Positions 15,386 to 22,325 are shown, numbered from the stretch's first letter. The stretch is 25,209 bases of DNA from an uncultured Clostridium sp. (GCA_938036545.1 CALHQJ010000053.1:1-25209), one strand, 5' to 3'. Translations and numbers: made by a program. Notes: generated by a model not told the origin, from the sequence alone.

Positions 15386-16314
15386 TTTTACGCTTTCCAG
15401 GTCGATAACATTCCGGTAGACAGTTTTCATTACGTTATCGCTTGCCCATCCGCCGCATTGAAGGATGTACTGGTCAGGTACTCCAATAGCGTGCATAATG
15501 GACGCAGAGTAGTGGCGCAGGTCATGGAAGCGGAAGTGTGGCAGCCCTGATTTTTTAATTGCAGTTTTAAAACAATTGCTGACCTGATCCGGATTCAAGG
15601 GAACGATATTGCCAGGTTGCCTGGGGAACTTATTAACTACAAAATCAGGAAACTCGATATCGCGATACCCATCATAAGTTTTAGGTTGCTTAATATGCCA
15701 GTCTCCTTCTGGGCCTTTTACCATGCTTTTACTAACCCTTACGATATTTCCAGTAACATCGGAAGTAATTAGGGCGCATATCTCTCCGCGACGAAGAGGG
15801 CCGAAAGCCGCTAACAGGATAGCGATTTCCAGAGGGGTTCCTTTTACAGTTTCCAGTAGGATTTTAATATCGTTATCATTTGGACAGTATAGATCTGCTT
15901 TTAACTTTGCTGGAAGCGTAACCCTTACCTGAAAATCTGCTGCGAACATATTCAATGTAGCAGATAGTAGACCGAATATATTTCGTATGCTTTTAGGAGA
16001 TAGGCCGTGTGTTGCCAATTCACTAATCCATAACTGAATGTCGGCATTCGTAATTTTATCAAGGCTTTTTTGTCCGAAGCTGCCGCTGAAATAGTATTGT
16101 CGAAGTTTTGTATATCCAGTTAGTGTAGAGGGGCTCAGAGTGCCAGATTTTACGCATATATAGCGTTTTACAGCTTCTTCTATGGAGATATGCAGTTCTT
16201 CTGCTGCATGCTGCTTTTTGGAGATTTTCCACCTGCATCGGTGTAATCATACACCTGTACGCGGACGTTTCCTGACGGAAGTTTTCCTTTCGTTTTTTTC
16301 TTCGGGTTTCCCAT
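15368..16314 (-). pseudogene. int: Tyrosine recombinase/integrase, frameshifted near its N-terminus
   Basis: The ATG at 16314 has AGGAGG upstream and begins the usual N-terminus MGNPKKKTKGKLPSGNVRVQ, but this frame stops at 16180 after 44 codons. The remainder, open from 16246 to 15368 in another frame, carries the SAM-like core-binding domain (LSPSTLTGYTKL) and a complete catalytic domain: Arg in GPLRRGEI, HDLRHYSAS (HxxR), GGW and the nucleophile Tyr in MKTVYRNV. Compared with what I recall of the family, some 20-25 residues are missing at the break (YDYTDA joined almost directly to WKISKK), so this looks like a small out-of-frame deletion. The catalytic frame contains only a TTG (16018) as a possible late start. 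Probably inactive. Confidence 0.8.
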
Positions 16315-16375
16315 AGTTATCCTCCTTTTCATTTCAAAAATGGTACAAAAATAACAGCCAAACAAATGTTTCGTA

Positions 16376-16482
16376 TTGCAGGCTGTCCCCGAAGATGATA
16401 CAATGCACATAGGGTAGGTGTGCTGGGGTATTATCCTCGGTATATCTAAAAGCCGTTCCTGTTGGCGCAGGGGCGGTTTTTT
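16376..16482 (+). ncRNA. Predicted small RNA with its own promoter and terminator
   Basis: TTGCAG (16376-16381), 17 bases, TACAAT (16399-16404) with extended -10 TG form a good plus-strand promoter; the start would be near 16411. A 14-bp hairpin, with GCCGTTCCTG (16452-16461) / CAGGGGCGGT (16468-16477) extended by A-T pairs, and a run of six T ends it at about 16482. This predicts an RNA of about 72 nt without a credible ORF, divergent from the integrase and convergent with DUF4160. The same hairpin may end DUF4160 transcription from the other side. Confidence 0.5.
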
Positions 16483-16489
16483 CTTTTTA

Positions 16490-16768
16490 TTAACAGTAAT
16501 ATTGAATTTCACCAAAAAATTCTATCCATTTTTGCATGATGTCGGTGCTGTTTGCTTCTATCATTCTCATAATGCCTCGTAAAACTTTGACAGGAATGTT
16601 AGCATTGTTATTAGCTAAAACAGTTTTTCCACTGCTGGTAATCCAGATTTTTGTACCAGCCGAAGATGCACGTCCTTCAGCAATGTGAACATGGATAGGC
16701 TCAAGCGGTTCTCCCTCATTTGACCAAAAATAGACGGTATATGAACCGATTCTAAAAATTTGCGGCAT
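16490..16768 (-). CDS. DUF4160 domain protein
   Basis: A 92-residue protein of the DUF4160 family, recognised by the N-terminal MPQIFRIGSYTVYFWSNEGE, the IHVHI motif, TKIWIT and the C-terminal WIEFFGEIQYYC. The biochemical function of the family is not known to me. It commonly stands beside DUF2442 genes and the pair has the size and layout of a toxin-antitoxin locus; that is inference. The ATG has GGGAGG upstream inside the end of DUF2442, which it overlaps by 17 bases, so the two are translated together. Confidence 0.85.
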   Translation of the reverse strand: MPQIFRIGSYTVYFWSNEGEPLEPIHVHIAEGRASSAGTKIWITSSGKTVLANNNANIPVKVLRGIMRMIEANSTDIMQKWIEFFGEIQYYC

Positions 16769-17024
16769 TCAAAATACCTCCCTCTTGCGAAAATTCAAGA
16801 ATTAGGTGGGCATTATCACGAATCAAACGTTGGAAATATTCCATTTCAACCGCAGAGAAACCGGAGATATTCTCCCAGGTATAGTCCGGAAGATAACAAG
16901 TAGCATGATGAAAATTGCCAAAATCATCAGGCGTTTCAATATAAACTTTAACCCGTCCATCTGGCTTCATTTCAGAGTGGGTAATTTCTGTATCATCATT
17001 AAGTGTTAAGTAAGGGTACATCAT
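16752..17024 (-). CDS. DUF2442 domain protein
   Basis: A 90-residue protein of the DUF2442 family. The segment GRVKVYIETPDDFGNF and the block TCYLPDYTWENISGFS fit short DUF2442 proteins, which adopt a small alpha/beta fold and often pair with DUF4160. The ATG at 17024 follows AGGAAG; a second ATG lies one codon later. It is the first gene of a two-gene unit with DUF4160, 93 bases downstream of the XRE repressor gene. The gap contains a small AGCCC/GGGCT hairpin. A 14-codon near-identical fragment of another copy lies at 17695-17736. Confidence 0.85.
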   Translation of the reverse strand: MMYPYLTLNDDTEITHSEMKPDGRVKVYIETPDDFGNFHHATCYLPDYTWENISGFSAVEMEYFQRLIRDNAHLILEFSQEGGILNAANF

Positions 17025-17117
17025 AAAAACACTTCCTTTCCAGCCCGAATAGGGGCTTTAATGCATACGGTTTGAATCCTTAAAAGCTTTCAATTACTGC
17101 CAGTGTAGGCTCAAACA

Positions 17118-17519
17118 TCACATCGCCTTTTTTATATCCTGTTCTTTTAGAGTTTTCATAAATTCAATATGAGCTTTTAAACGTTCAGGAGGAATATCTC
17201 TGGCTACCTTAAACAATGCACGAAGTTCAGGACTTTCAAAGGCTTCCTGGGCAATCTGGCGGGTTTCGTCATTGAGGTAGTAGTAATCGTCTGCCTGCTC
17301 GTTTTTATCTTCTATAAGATCAGAACGATTAATACCAAAGTATTGAGCTAAAAGTTCTACTTTGTCCATTCTTGGTAATCTGGTCCCATTACACCACGTT
17401 GAAACGGCCGATTTATTAAACCCTAAATCGTTTATTATGTCGGCTTGGTTTTTTTTATTTAATTCCATGTAATAATTTAGATTTTTTGAAAAGATCTTCT
17501 TATATAAATCTTCTGACAT
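17118..17519 (-). CDS. XRE-family phage-type repressor
   Basis: A 133-residue regulator with an N-terminal Cro/CI helix-turn-helix (about 10-65; QADIINDLGFNKSAVSTWCN, then GTRLPRMDKVELLAQYFGI) and a short C-terminal helical domain (ETRQIAQEAFESPELRALFK, then VARDIPPERLK) that is common in Lachnospiraceae prophage and ICE repressors. There is no peptidase domain, so induction would not be by LexA-like self-cleavage. The ATG has AGGAGA 10 bases upstream. It probably represses from the repeats at 17590-17620, but the divergent gene it should control is missing. Confidence 0.88.
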   Translation of the reverse strand: MSEDLYKKIFSKNLNYYMELNKKNQADIINDLGFNKSAVSTWCNGTRLPRMDKVELLAQYFGINRSDLIEDKNEQADDYYYLNDETRQIAQEAFESPELRALFKVARDIPPERLKAHIEFMKTLKEQDIKKAM

Positions 17520-17541
17520 AATGAATATCTCCTGTAATCCA

Positions 17542-17569
17542 AGTATAACAAGAAGTAGAAAAAATACAA
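17542..17569 (-). promoter_or_regulatory. Promoter of the XRE repressor gene
   Basis: On the minus strand TTGTAT (17569-17564), 16 bases, TATACT (17547-17542) with an extended -10 TG. The start would fall near 17535, just upstream of the ribosome binding site. Confidence 0.55.
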
Positions 17570-17589
17570 TGCAAAAATTGAAAATATTC

Positions 17590-17620
17590 TACAAAAAGTA
17601 TAGATGGTTTACAAAAAGTA
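17590..17620. promoter_or_regulatory. Paired repressor operators
   Basis: Two identical copies of TACAAAAAGTA (17590-17600 and 17610-17620), each a TAC/GTA dyad, sit exactly 20 bp apart (two helical turns). A related GTAGAAAAAATAC occurs at 17554-17566, inside the xre promoter. This is the arrangement of a phage-like control region with a cooperative repressor. Confidence 0.55.
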
Positions 17621-17694
17621 GAGTATAGCAAAAAGAGAACGAATAGTATGTGGATTGTTACGTTTTATTTTTTGAGATTTGTGTAAATAATGTA

Positions 17695-17736
17695 TCCGGA
17701 TATATTTCTCCAGGTGTAATCTGGAAGATAACAAGT
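17695..17736 (-). pseudogene. 14-codon relic of a second DUF2442 gene
   Basis: On the minus strand the bases translate to TCYLPDYTWRNISG, matching the intact DUF2442 at 13 of 14 residues, with no start, no stop and no similarity beyond. The relic directly abuts the TAA (17739-17737) of the antiporter gene, marking a recombination junction. Confidence 0.75.
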
Positions 17737-19338
17737 TTAAGCCTGGCAAGTATACAGAACCAGAATATCTCCAGGACACAGAATTGTGTCGTCGTCGGGA
17801 ATCAGTTCACTGTTTTGCCGCTGAATTAAAACCACAAGGGAATTTTTACGAATATCGGCTTCTTTTAGTTTGATTCCAGCCAGACGGCTTTGAGGTGTTA
17901 CCTGGACTTCACTTAGTTCAATTCCAGCGCTTCCGCTGTATTCTTTGGCAGCGATAATCAGGGAATCTCCGGCTTTCAGACAGGTATCGCCCCTGGGCAT
18001 GACTGCAGTTTGATTTCGCAAGACAGCGGCAATCAACAGGCCAGGCACAAGGGAAACGTCTTGTATCCGGCAATTAATCCATGGGTGTCCCTGGTCAAGC
18101 TCCAGGCTGATAAAGTGAACGCCTGTTTCGTCGGAGTAGTCAGTAAATGTTTTCAGTACATTTTCGTTATTGTCCAGCATATCTGCTTTCTTTGCGGCAA
18201 AGGGAAGAAGGCTTCCCTGAAATAAGATAGACAGTAACACTACGCAGAAGACAATGTGAAATACCGTATCGCTGCCGTAATTAGGAGATACAGCGGCGGC
18301 AATGGCAAACACAATAGAGGCAGCGCCTCGAAGACCGGACCAGGAAACCAGAAGCTTCTGACAGCCAGGGGCTTTAAAGGGAGCCAGCAGCAGAAATACA
18401 GCAGCTGGACGGGCAATGAAGCTTAAAAAGAGAGCCGTCAAAAAAGCAGGCAGAAAATAGGTTCCCAATTGTGATGGAAATACCAGAAGTCCCAGCAGGA
18501 AAAAAATCAGCATCTGCATCATTCCGTTTAAGGCGTCAAAAAAGTTGACCAGTCCCTTTTTGCCTGGAATATCCTGATTGCCCAGAAGGATTCCGGTCAG
18601 ATAGGCGCTTAAATAACCGTTTCCGCCAAGGACAGAGGGGATGGCATAGGAAGCCAGGGCAACTCCGGCCAGAAAGACAGAATCCAGTCCATTTTCTCCA
18701 AAGCGCACACGTTTCATAATGGTTCCTGCAGCCCAGGCAATTAAAAGACCGGCGGTTAATCCCACAAAGATTTGAGAGAATACAGCCATTATGATTTGGG
18801 ACGGAGACAAGGAACCGCCCATGGCAGAGAGAACGATCATAGTCAGCATATAGGCAAAGGGATCGTTGCTCCCGCTTTCAATTTCCAGCATGGAAGCGGT
18901 TCCGTATTTGAGATTCAGCCGCTGGGAACGGAGAATGGAAAATACCGAGGCAGCATCTGTGGAACCCAGAACTGCGCCAATTAACATTCCTTCTAATAAA
19001 GGAAGGTTTAAAACAAAATAACAGAAAAGTCCGGTAAGGCCAGCAGTAATCAGGACTCCAAAGGTACTTAGGAGAATGGATTGAAATGCGACGGGGCGGG
19101 CGGCATTCCAGTTTGTGCCAAAGCCGCCGTAAAACATAATGATAACCAGGGCAGCAGAACAAATCTGCTCTGCCAAATGGTAATTGGCAAATTCAATTTT
19201 AAAAATACCATCTGATCCAAACAGCATTCCCAGGGCGATAAAAATAAACAGAGTTGGAATACCCAGACGGTGGGACAGGCGGCTTCCGGCAATACAGGCA
19301 AAAATGGCAGAAGCGGTGAGAAGTAACAGAAAATTCAT
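17737..19338 (-). CDS. CPA1/NhaP2-type cation/proton antiporter with C-terminal TrkA-C domains
   Basis: A 533-residue protein: about 12 membrane segments (1-385) followed by a cytoplasmic regulatory part with two RCK/TrkA-C-like units (about 400-470 and 475-533). The transport core has GAVLGSTDAASVFSILRSQ and EIESGSNDPFAYMLT, the acidic residues expected of K+/H+ or Na+/H+ exchangers. This architecture suggests potassium/proton exchange gated by a nucleotide or ion signal. The ATG at 19338 has AAGGAGGA upstream; the frame extends to 19377, which lies at the promoter. The C-terminus (LVLYTCQA) ends exactly at the boundary with the mobile-element relic, so the natural end may have been changed. 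Confidence 0.9.
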   Translation of the reverse strand: MNFLLLLTASAIFACIAGSRLSHRLGIPTLFIFIALGMLFGSDGIFKIEFANYHLAEQICSAALVIIMFYGGFGTNWNAARPVAFQSILLSTFGVLITAGLTGLFCYFVLNLPLLEGMLIGAVLGSTDAASVFSILRSQRLNLKYGTASMLEIESGSNDPFAYMLTMIVLSAMGGSLSPSQIIMAVFSQIFVGLTAGLLIAWAAGTIMKRVRFGENGLDSVFLAGVALASYAIPSVLGGNGYLSAYLTGILLGNQDIPGKKGLVNFFDALNGMMQMLIFFLLGLLVFPSQLGTYFLPAFLTALFLSFIARPAAVFLLLAPFKAPGCQKLLVSWSGLRGAASIVFAIAAAVSPNYGSDTVFHIVFCVVLLSILFQGSLLPFAAKKADMLDNNENVLKTFTDYSDETGVHFISLELDQGHPWINCRIQDVSLVPGLLIAAVLRNQTAVMPRGDTCLKAGDSLIIAAKEYSGSAGIELSEVQVTPQSRLAGIKLKEADIRKNSLVVLIQRQNSELIPDDDTILCPGDILVLYTCQA

Positions 19339-19380
19339 AAGGGTCCTCCTTGAACAGACAGGGCCGACAGTAACCATTCT

Positions 19381-19389
19381 AGTATAACA
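19381..19389 (-). promoter_or_regulatory. Extended -10 promoter of the antiporter gene
   Basis: Minus-strand TGTTATACT (19389-19381), an extended -10 without a clear -35. It lies between the mgtE terminator and the antiporter start, so the antiporter can be transcribed independently. Confidence 0.4.
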
Positions 19390-19428
19390 TAGGAACTGGG
19401 GAAAAAAATAAAGATTGCGTTAAAATAA

Positions 19429-19462
19429 ATGGGGCACAGCAGGAAAGTCTGCTTTGCCCCAT
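19429..19462 (-). terminator. Intrinsic terminator after mgtE
   Basis: ATGGGGCA (19429-19436) pairs with TGCCCCAT (19455-19462), extended by AGCAG/CTGCT inside. On the minus strand it is followed by TTATTTTAAC. Confidence 0.75.
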
Positions 19463-19489
19463 TCGATGGAAATTTAAAGATAACAGTTT

Positions 19490-20926
19490 TTATAAATGAA
19501 GGATATGGATCAGCAGAATCCATGCCAGCCCATAATAGGAAACTACCGCTACCAGGTCATTAATCGTAGTAATCAGGGGACCTGACGCAACTGCAGGGTC
19601 TACATGAAGCTTTTTAAATACAAGCGGAACAATGGTTCCGGAAAGGCTGGAAAGAAGCATTGCGGCTAGCAGTGCAGCACCGGTACAAAAAGAAACGGAA
19701 AAGGACAGCAGCAGGGGCTGGCCTTTGATTACAGCTAAAAACAATCCGATAAACAAGAAAGACAGGATGCCCAGGATCAGGCCGTTTACCAGCCCTACTC
19801 TGGCTTCTTTACCAATTAATCGGGCCTGCTGGCGTCCGTTAATATTTTCATCCATTAATACACGGATGGTAACGGCAAGAGACTGGGTACCAACATTTCC
19901 GGCCATATCCAGAACCAGGGACTGGAATGCAATAATCAGCGGAAGGCTGGCGATGACTCCTTCAAATATTCCTACAACGCTTGATACAATGAGTCCTAAT
20001 CCCAGGAGAATGATTAACCAGGGAAGGCGCTTTTTAATGCTTTCTTTCAGCGGTTCATTTAAATCCTCTTCGGAAGACAGACCAGCTAGCTTTGCATAAT
20101 CATCGCCTAATTCTTCATCTACTAATTCCGTAATATCCTGGGAAATCAGGACGCCCTGAAGTTTATTGTCAGAGTCCAGAACCGGTATGGAATCCTCAGA
20201 ATAATCTACCAGACGGCTGATACAGTCTTCGATCTGTTCATTGGCATAAACGTAAGGATAAGAGGTCATGGTAATGGAAGCAAGATCCACGTCTTTTCGG
20301 GCAATAATCAGTTCTTTTAAATCAATAGCACCAAGATAGGTGTTTTCATCATCAACGACGTACAAAGTGGAAATGTTGTCATTTTCTGCAGCCTGTTCAA
20401 TTAAAGAGTGCATGGCCTGGCGAATATTGGTATCAGCCTGAATTGCAATATAGTTGGTGCTCATACGGCTGCCAATCTCATCCTCATCAAAAGAACTCAG
20501 CAGAGAAATTTCCCGTTTGGTATCTTCATCCATTAAATCCAGCAGGATTGTCCGTTCATTTTTTTCTAACTGGCGGAGATAGTCAACGGTTACAGAAGGT
20601 TCAAAGAGCAGTAATACTTTAACACGTGTTTTAATACTCAGTTCATTGATATAGGAATTCATATTTTCTGAGTATTCCAAAACGCTTGCCAGAGTATCAA
20701 TATCTAAAATCCGGTAAAGCCGTCCCCGTTCCTCTTTGCTTAAGAGGTCTAAGGCAGCAGCAATATCATTTTCGTGATAGGTGGACAGCTTTTCCTGCTT
20801 TAGCTTTGGCGTCAGATTGCTGCAGAGAATTTCGATGACTTCCGCTTTATAATCAGGATGCTGTACCAGTACGGCGTTTTCTGTTACCATATCGTTGGTT
20901 CCATTATTTTTAATCATCATTGTCAT
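19490..20926 (-). CDS. mgtE: Magnesium transporter MgtE
   Basis: A 478-residue Mg2+ channel/transporter. Domain order fits the family: N-terminal helical superhelix domain (about 20-130, ENDIAAALDLLSKEERGRL), two CBS domains (about 135-260, e.g. TLYVVDDENTYLGAIDLKEL), a connecting helix and five membrane helices (about 285-478) with the pore signatures DMAGNVGTQSLAVTIRVL and ASGPLITTINDLVAVVSY. The cytosolic domains close the pore when Mg2+ is plentiful. The ATG at 20926 has AGGAGG 9 bases upstream. A strong promoter lies about 350 bases upstream, leaving a long structured leader; a terminator follows the gene. Confidence 0.96.
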   Translation of the reverse strand: MTMMIKNNGTNDMVTENAVLVQHPDYKAEVIEILCSNLTPKLKQEKLSTYHENDIAAALDLLSKEERGRLYRILDIDTLASVLEYSENMNSYINELSIKTRVKVLLLFEPSVTVDYLRQLEKNERTILLDLMDEDTKREISLLSSFDEDEIGSRMSTNYIAIQADTNIRQAMHSLIEQAAENDNISTLYVVDDENTYLGAIDLKELIIARKDVDLASITMTSYPYVYANEQIEDCISRLVDYSEDSIPVLDSDNKLQGVLISQDITELVDEELGDDYAKLAGLSSEEDLNEPLKESIKKRLPWLIILLGLGLIVSSVVGIFEGVIASLPLIIAFQSLVLDMAGNVGTQSLAVTIRVLMDENINGRQQARLIGKEARVGLVNGLILGILSFLFIGLFLAVIKGQPLLLSFSVSFCTGAALLAAMLLSSLSGTIVPLVFKKLHVDPAVASGPLITTINDLVAVVSYYGLAWILLIHILHL

Positions 20927-21274
20927 TGGTCTGTTCCTCCTTTACTCATCAAGATTTCGGGAATGGGATTCCCGTGTTGGAAGACAGGCGGGCAGACAGA
21001 ATGTAAAAAGGGCATAAAAATACCATTGCCGGTTTGTATTTACATTTGTGCCGCACATGTCCTGATGCAGCGCAGTTATAGAAACAAGGCAATGGTTTTC
21101 CTATTATAAGAATATGGGCCCACAGGCCGCAGATATCTGACTGAAAAAGAAATCAAACTATGAACGGTATGCAGCCGTCCACATGCTGACAACATAGGAA
21201 AACCAAGCTGTTACTTCGACTACAACTACTGCCGTCCATAATTTTTCACCTCACTTTGAACTGTTATTTTTAGC
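20927..21274 (-). promoter_or_regulatory. Long mgtE leader RNA with switch-like alternative pairings
   Basis: Three elements on the minus strand: A = GGTTTTCCTAT (21204-21194), B = ATAGGAAAACCATTGCC (21104-21088), C = GGCAATGGT (21030-21022). A pairs with B over 11 perfect bp; B pairs with C over 9 perfect bp. Both use the same ACC of B and so compete. C is followed by ATTTTTATGCCCTTTTT, terminator-like. A lies inside a small ORF with a good ribosome binding site. Another hairpin, CGGGAAT/ATTCCCG (20958-20974), lies near the mgtE ribosome binding site. The conserved M-box core (AGGUGAGGCUCCU and ACGCUGCUGCC blocks) was not found. Function is inferred. Confidence 0.6.
21153..21239 (-). CDS. 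Possible 28-codon leader peptide upstream of mgtE
   Basis: An ATG at 21239 stands 6 bases after AGGTGA (21251-21246), a strong ribosome binding site. The 28-residue product begins MDGSSCSRSNS, contains four cysteines (6, 16, 17, 23) and ends at TGA (21155-21153). It has no recognisable family. Codons 12-16 cover leader element A, so ribosomes translating it would prevent the A:B pairing. It may be a regulatory uORF whose peptide sequence matters little. Expression is unproven. Confidence 0.4.
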   Translation of the reverse strand: MDGSSCSRSNSLVFLCCQHVDGCIPFIV

Positions 21275-21280
21275 TTGATT

Positions 21281-21310
21281 ATTATAGCATAGAACATCAG
21301 AAGGGTGCAA
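21281..21310 (-). promoter_or_regulatory. mgtE: Promoter of the mgtE transcript
   Basis: On the minus strand TTGCAC (21310-21305), 18 bases, perfect TATAAT (21286-21281). Transcription would start near 21274. Confidence 0.65.
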
Positions 21311-21336
21311 GATTAATTTTGCGGTTTGGCGAAACG

Positions 21337-21380
21337 GTAACATAAAATTAGAAGTAGTATTTTTTATAATTTTATGTTAC
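21337..21380. promoter_or_regulatory. 13-bp perfect inverted repeat upstream of rpiR
   Basis: GTAACATAAAATT (21337-21349) and AATTTTATGTTAC (21368-21380), spacer 18 bases, lie in the mgtE-rpiR divergent region. It overlaps a TATAAT at 21365-21370, so it could be an operator or an RNA hairpin in an upstream transcript. Confidence 0.5.
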
Positions 21381-21391
21381 TATTACAATAT

Positions 21392-21404
21392 GAAATAAAA
21401 TTAC
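21392..21404 (+). promoter_or_regulatory. Imperfect RpiR box upstream of rpiR
   Basis: GAAATAAAATTAC differs at one position from the GAAATAAAATTTC palindromes that flank the fruK promoter. It lies 21 bases before the rpiR start, consistent with autoregulation. Confidence 0.45.
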
Positions 21405-21425
21405 ACAGAGAAAGGAATACACGAA

Positions 21426-22280
21426 ATGAACAATCGAAGCGTTCTGGATATGATTTGTGCATCCTATGAGCGGTTTTTTGATGCAGAAAAGAAAATTGCA
21501 GATTATATTTTAAACCATAAGAAGGACGCAGTGGAGATGACGGTTGCGGAATTGGCAAAGGCCAGCGGAACCAGTGACGCAACGGTTTCCCGTTTCTGCC
21601 GCCGCTGTGGATTTAAGGGGTATCAAAATTTAAAACTGGCCTTAGCAAAGGAGATTATGGAGGAAGAAAGGGACAGCCTTCAGGTGTCCAACGAGATCGA
21701 CAGAGCCAATCTTCCTCAGGCTCTTCAGAATATTTTAGCCAATAAAATGGCAGAGATGACAGGAACCATTGGCATGATGGAGCCGGATAATCTGGAGACA
21801 ATTCTGAAAATCCTGGAAAGTGCCCGCACAATCCAGTTTGCCGCAGTTGGAAATACCATTCCCGTAGCAATGGACGGAGCCTTTAAATTTAATCAGTTAG
21901 GGCTTTGTTCTTCCTGCAGTGAGATTTGGGAAGCACAAATGGCCTATACCTACAATCTGGGGCCTCAGGACGTAGTGCTGATTATTTCAAACTCAGGCAC
22001 CTCCAGGCGTCTTCTGACTCTGGCGGAGGGAGCCCATGAAAATGGAGCCAGAGTAATTGTAATTACCAATAATGCGTCCTCTCCGCTGGCTTTGGTCAGC
22101 GATTATCGAATCATTACTGCAACAAGGGAGAAACTATTGACAGGAGAGTTCTGGTTTTCACGAATACCGGCAATGCTTGTCATTGAAACTTTATACCTGC
22201 TGCTATTTGTCAGCAGGAAAAATGCGGCGGCTCATATACGGCGCCATGAAAATGCAATTCGTCCGGACAAACAGGTGTAA
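21426..22280 (+). CDS. RpiR family transcriptional regulator (HTH + SIS sugar-phosphate domain)
   Basis: A 284-residue regulator with an N-terminal HTH_6 domain (about 1-77; MTVAELAKASGTSDATVSRF, then CRRCGFKGYQNLKLALAKE) and a SIS phosphosugar-binding domain (about 120-250; VLIISNSGTSRRLLTLAE). RpiR regulators sense sugar phosphates; here fructose 1-phosphate or a related ester is the logical ligand because fruK and fruA follow. The ATG at 21426 has GAAAGGA upstream. The gene ends inside its own terminator and fruK has a separate promoter flanked by likely RpiR boxes. Fructose operons are more often led by a DeoR-type FruR, so this is an uncommon pairing. Confidence 0.92.
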   Translation: MNNRSVLDMICASYERFFDAEKKIADYILNHKKDAVEMTVAELAKASGTSDATVSRFCRRCGFKGYQNLKLALAKEIMEEERDSLQVSNEIDRANLPQALQNILANKMAEMTGTIGMMEPDNLETILKILESARTIQFAAVGNTIPVAMDGAFKFNQLGLCSSCSEIWEAQMAYTYNLGPQDVVLIISNSGTSRRLLTLAEGAHENGARVIVITNNASSPLALVSDYRIITATREKLLTGEFWFSRIPAMLVIETLYLLLFVSRKNAAAHIRRHENAIRPDKQV

Positions 22281-22294
22281 GCCTGTTTGTTTTG
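22267..22294 (+). terminator. Terminator overlapping the rpiR stop codon
   Basis: ACAAACAGG (22267-22275) / CCTGTTTGT (22282-22290) with a six-base loop holding the TAA stop, followed by TTTG. It separates rpiR from fruKA transcription. Confidence 0.7.
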
Positions 22295-22325
22295 ATTTAT
22301 GGGGAACATAGGAAAAAATGTTAGT

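Larger units (their letters stand above)
15336..17736. mobile_element. Decayed integrative element (prophage or IME remnant) at tRNA-Ser
   Basis: Starting 8 bases after tRNA-Ser is a cluster of minus-strand genes typical of temperate elements: broken tyrosine integrase, DUF4160, DUF2442 and a CI-like XRE repressor. It ends in an operator region and a relic of a second DUF2442 gene directly touching the stop codon of the antiporter gene. No structural, replication or mobilisation genes remain. No repeat of the tRNA 3' end was found at the far side, so the right attachment site is lost. Confidence 0.75.

Noticed and set aside
20858..21109. Plus-strand ORF in the mgtE leader region
   Set aside because: It overlaps the mgtE start and leader on the opposite strand and has no family features.
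20927..21274. M-box (ykoK) magnesium riboswitch upstream of mgtE
   Set aside because: Only a GTGAGGTG string resembles the start of the M-box. The GGCUCCU and CGCUGCUGCC blocks and the closing P1 strand were not found, so I describe the leader without that name.
21329..21342. Catabolite-responsive element (cre) upstream of rpiR
   Set aside because: GCGAAACGGTAACA resembles the core but has about four mismatches to the consensus.
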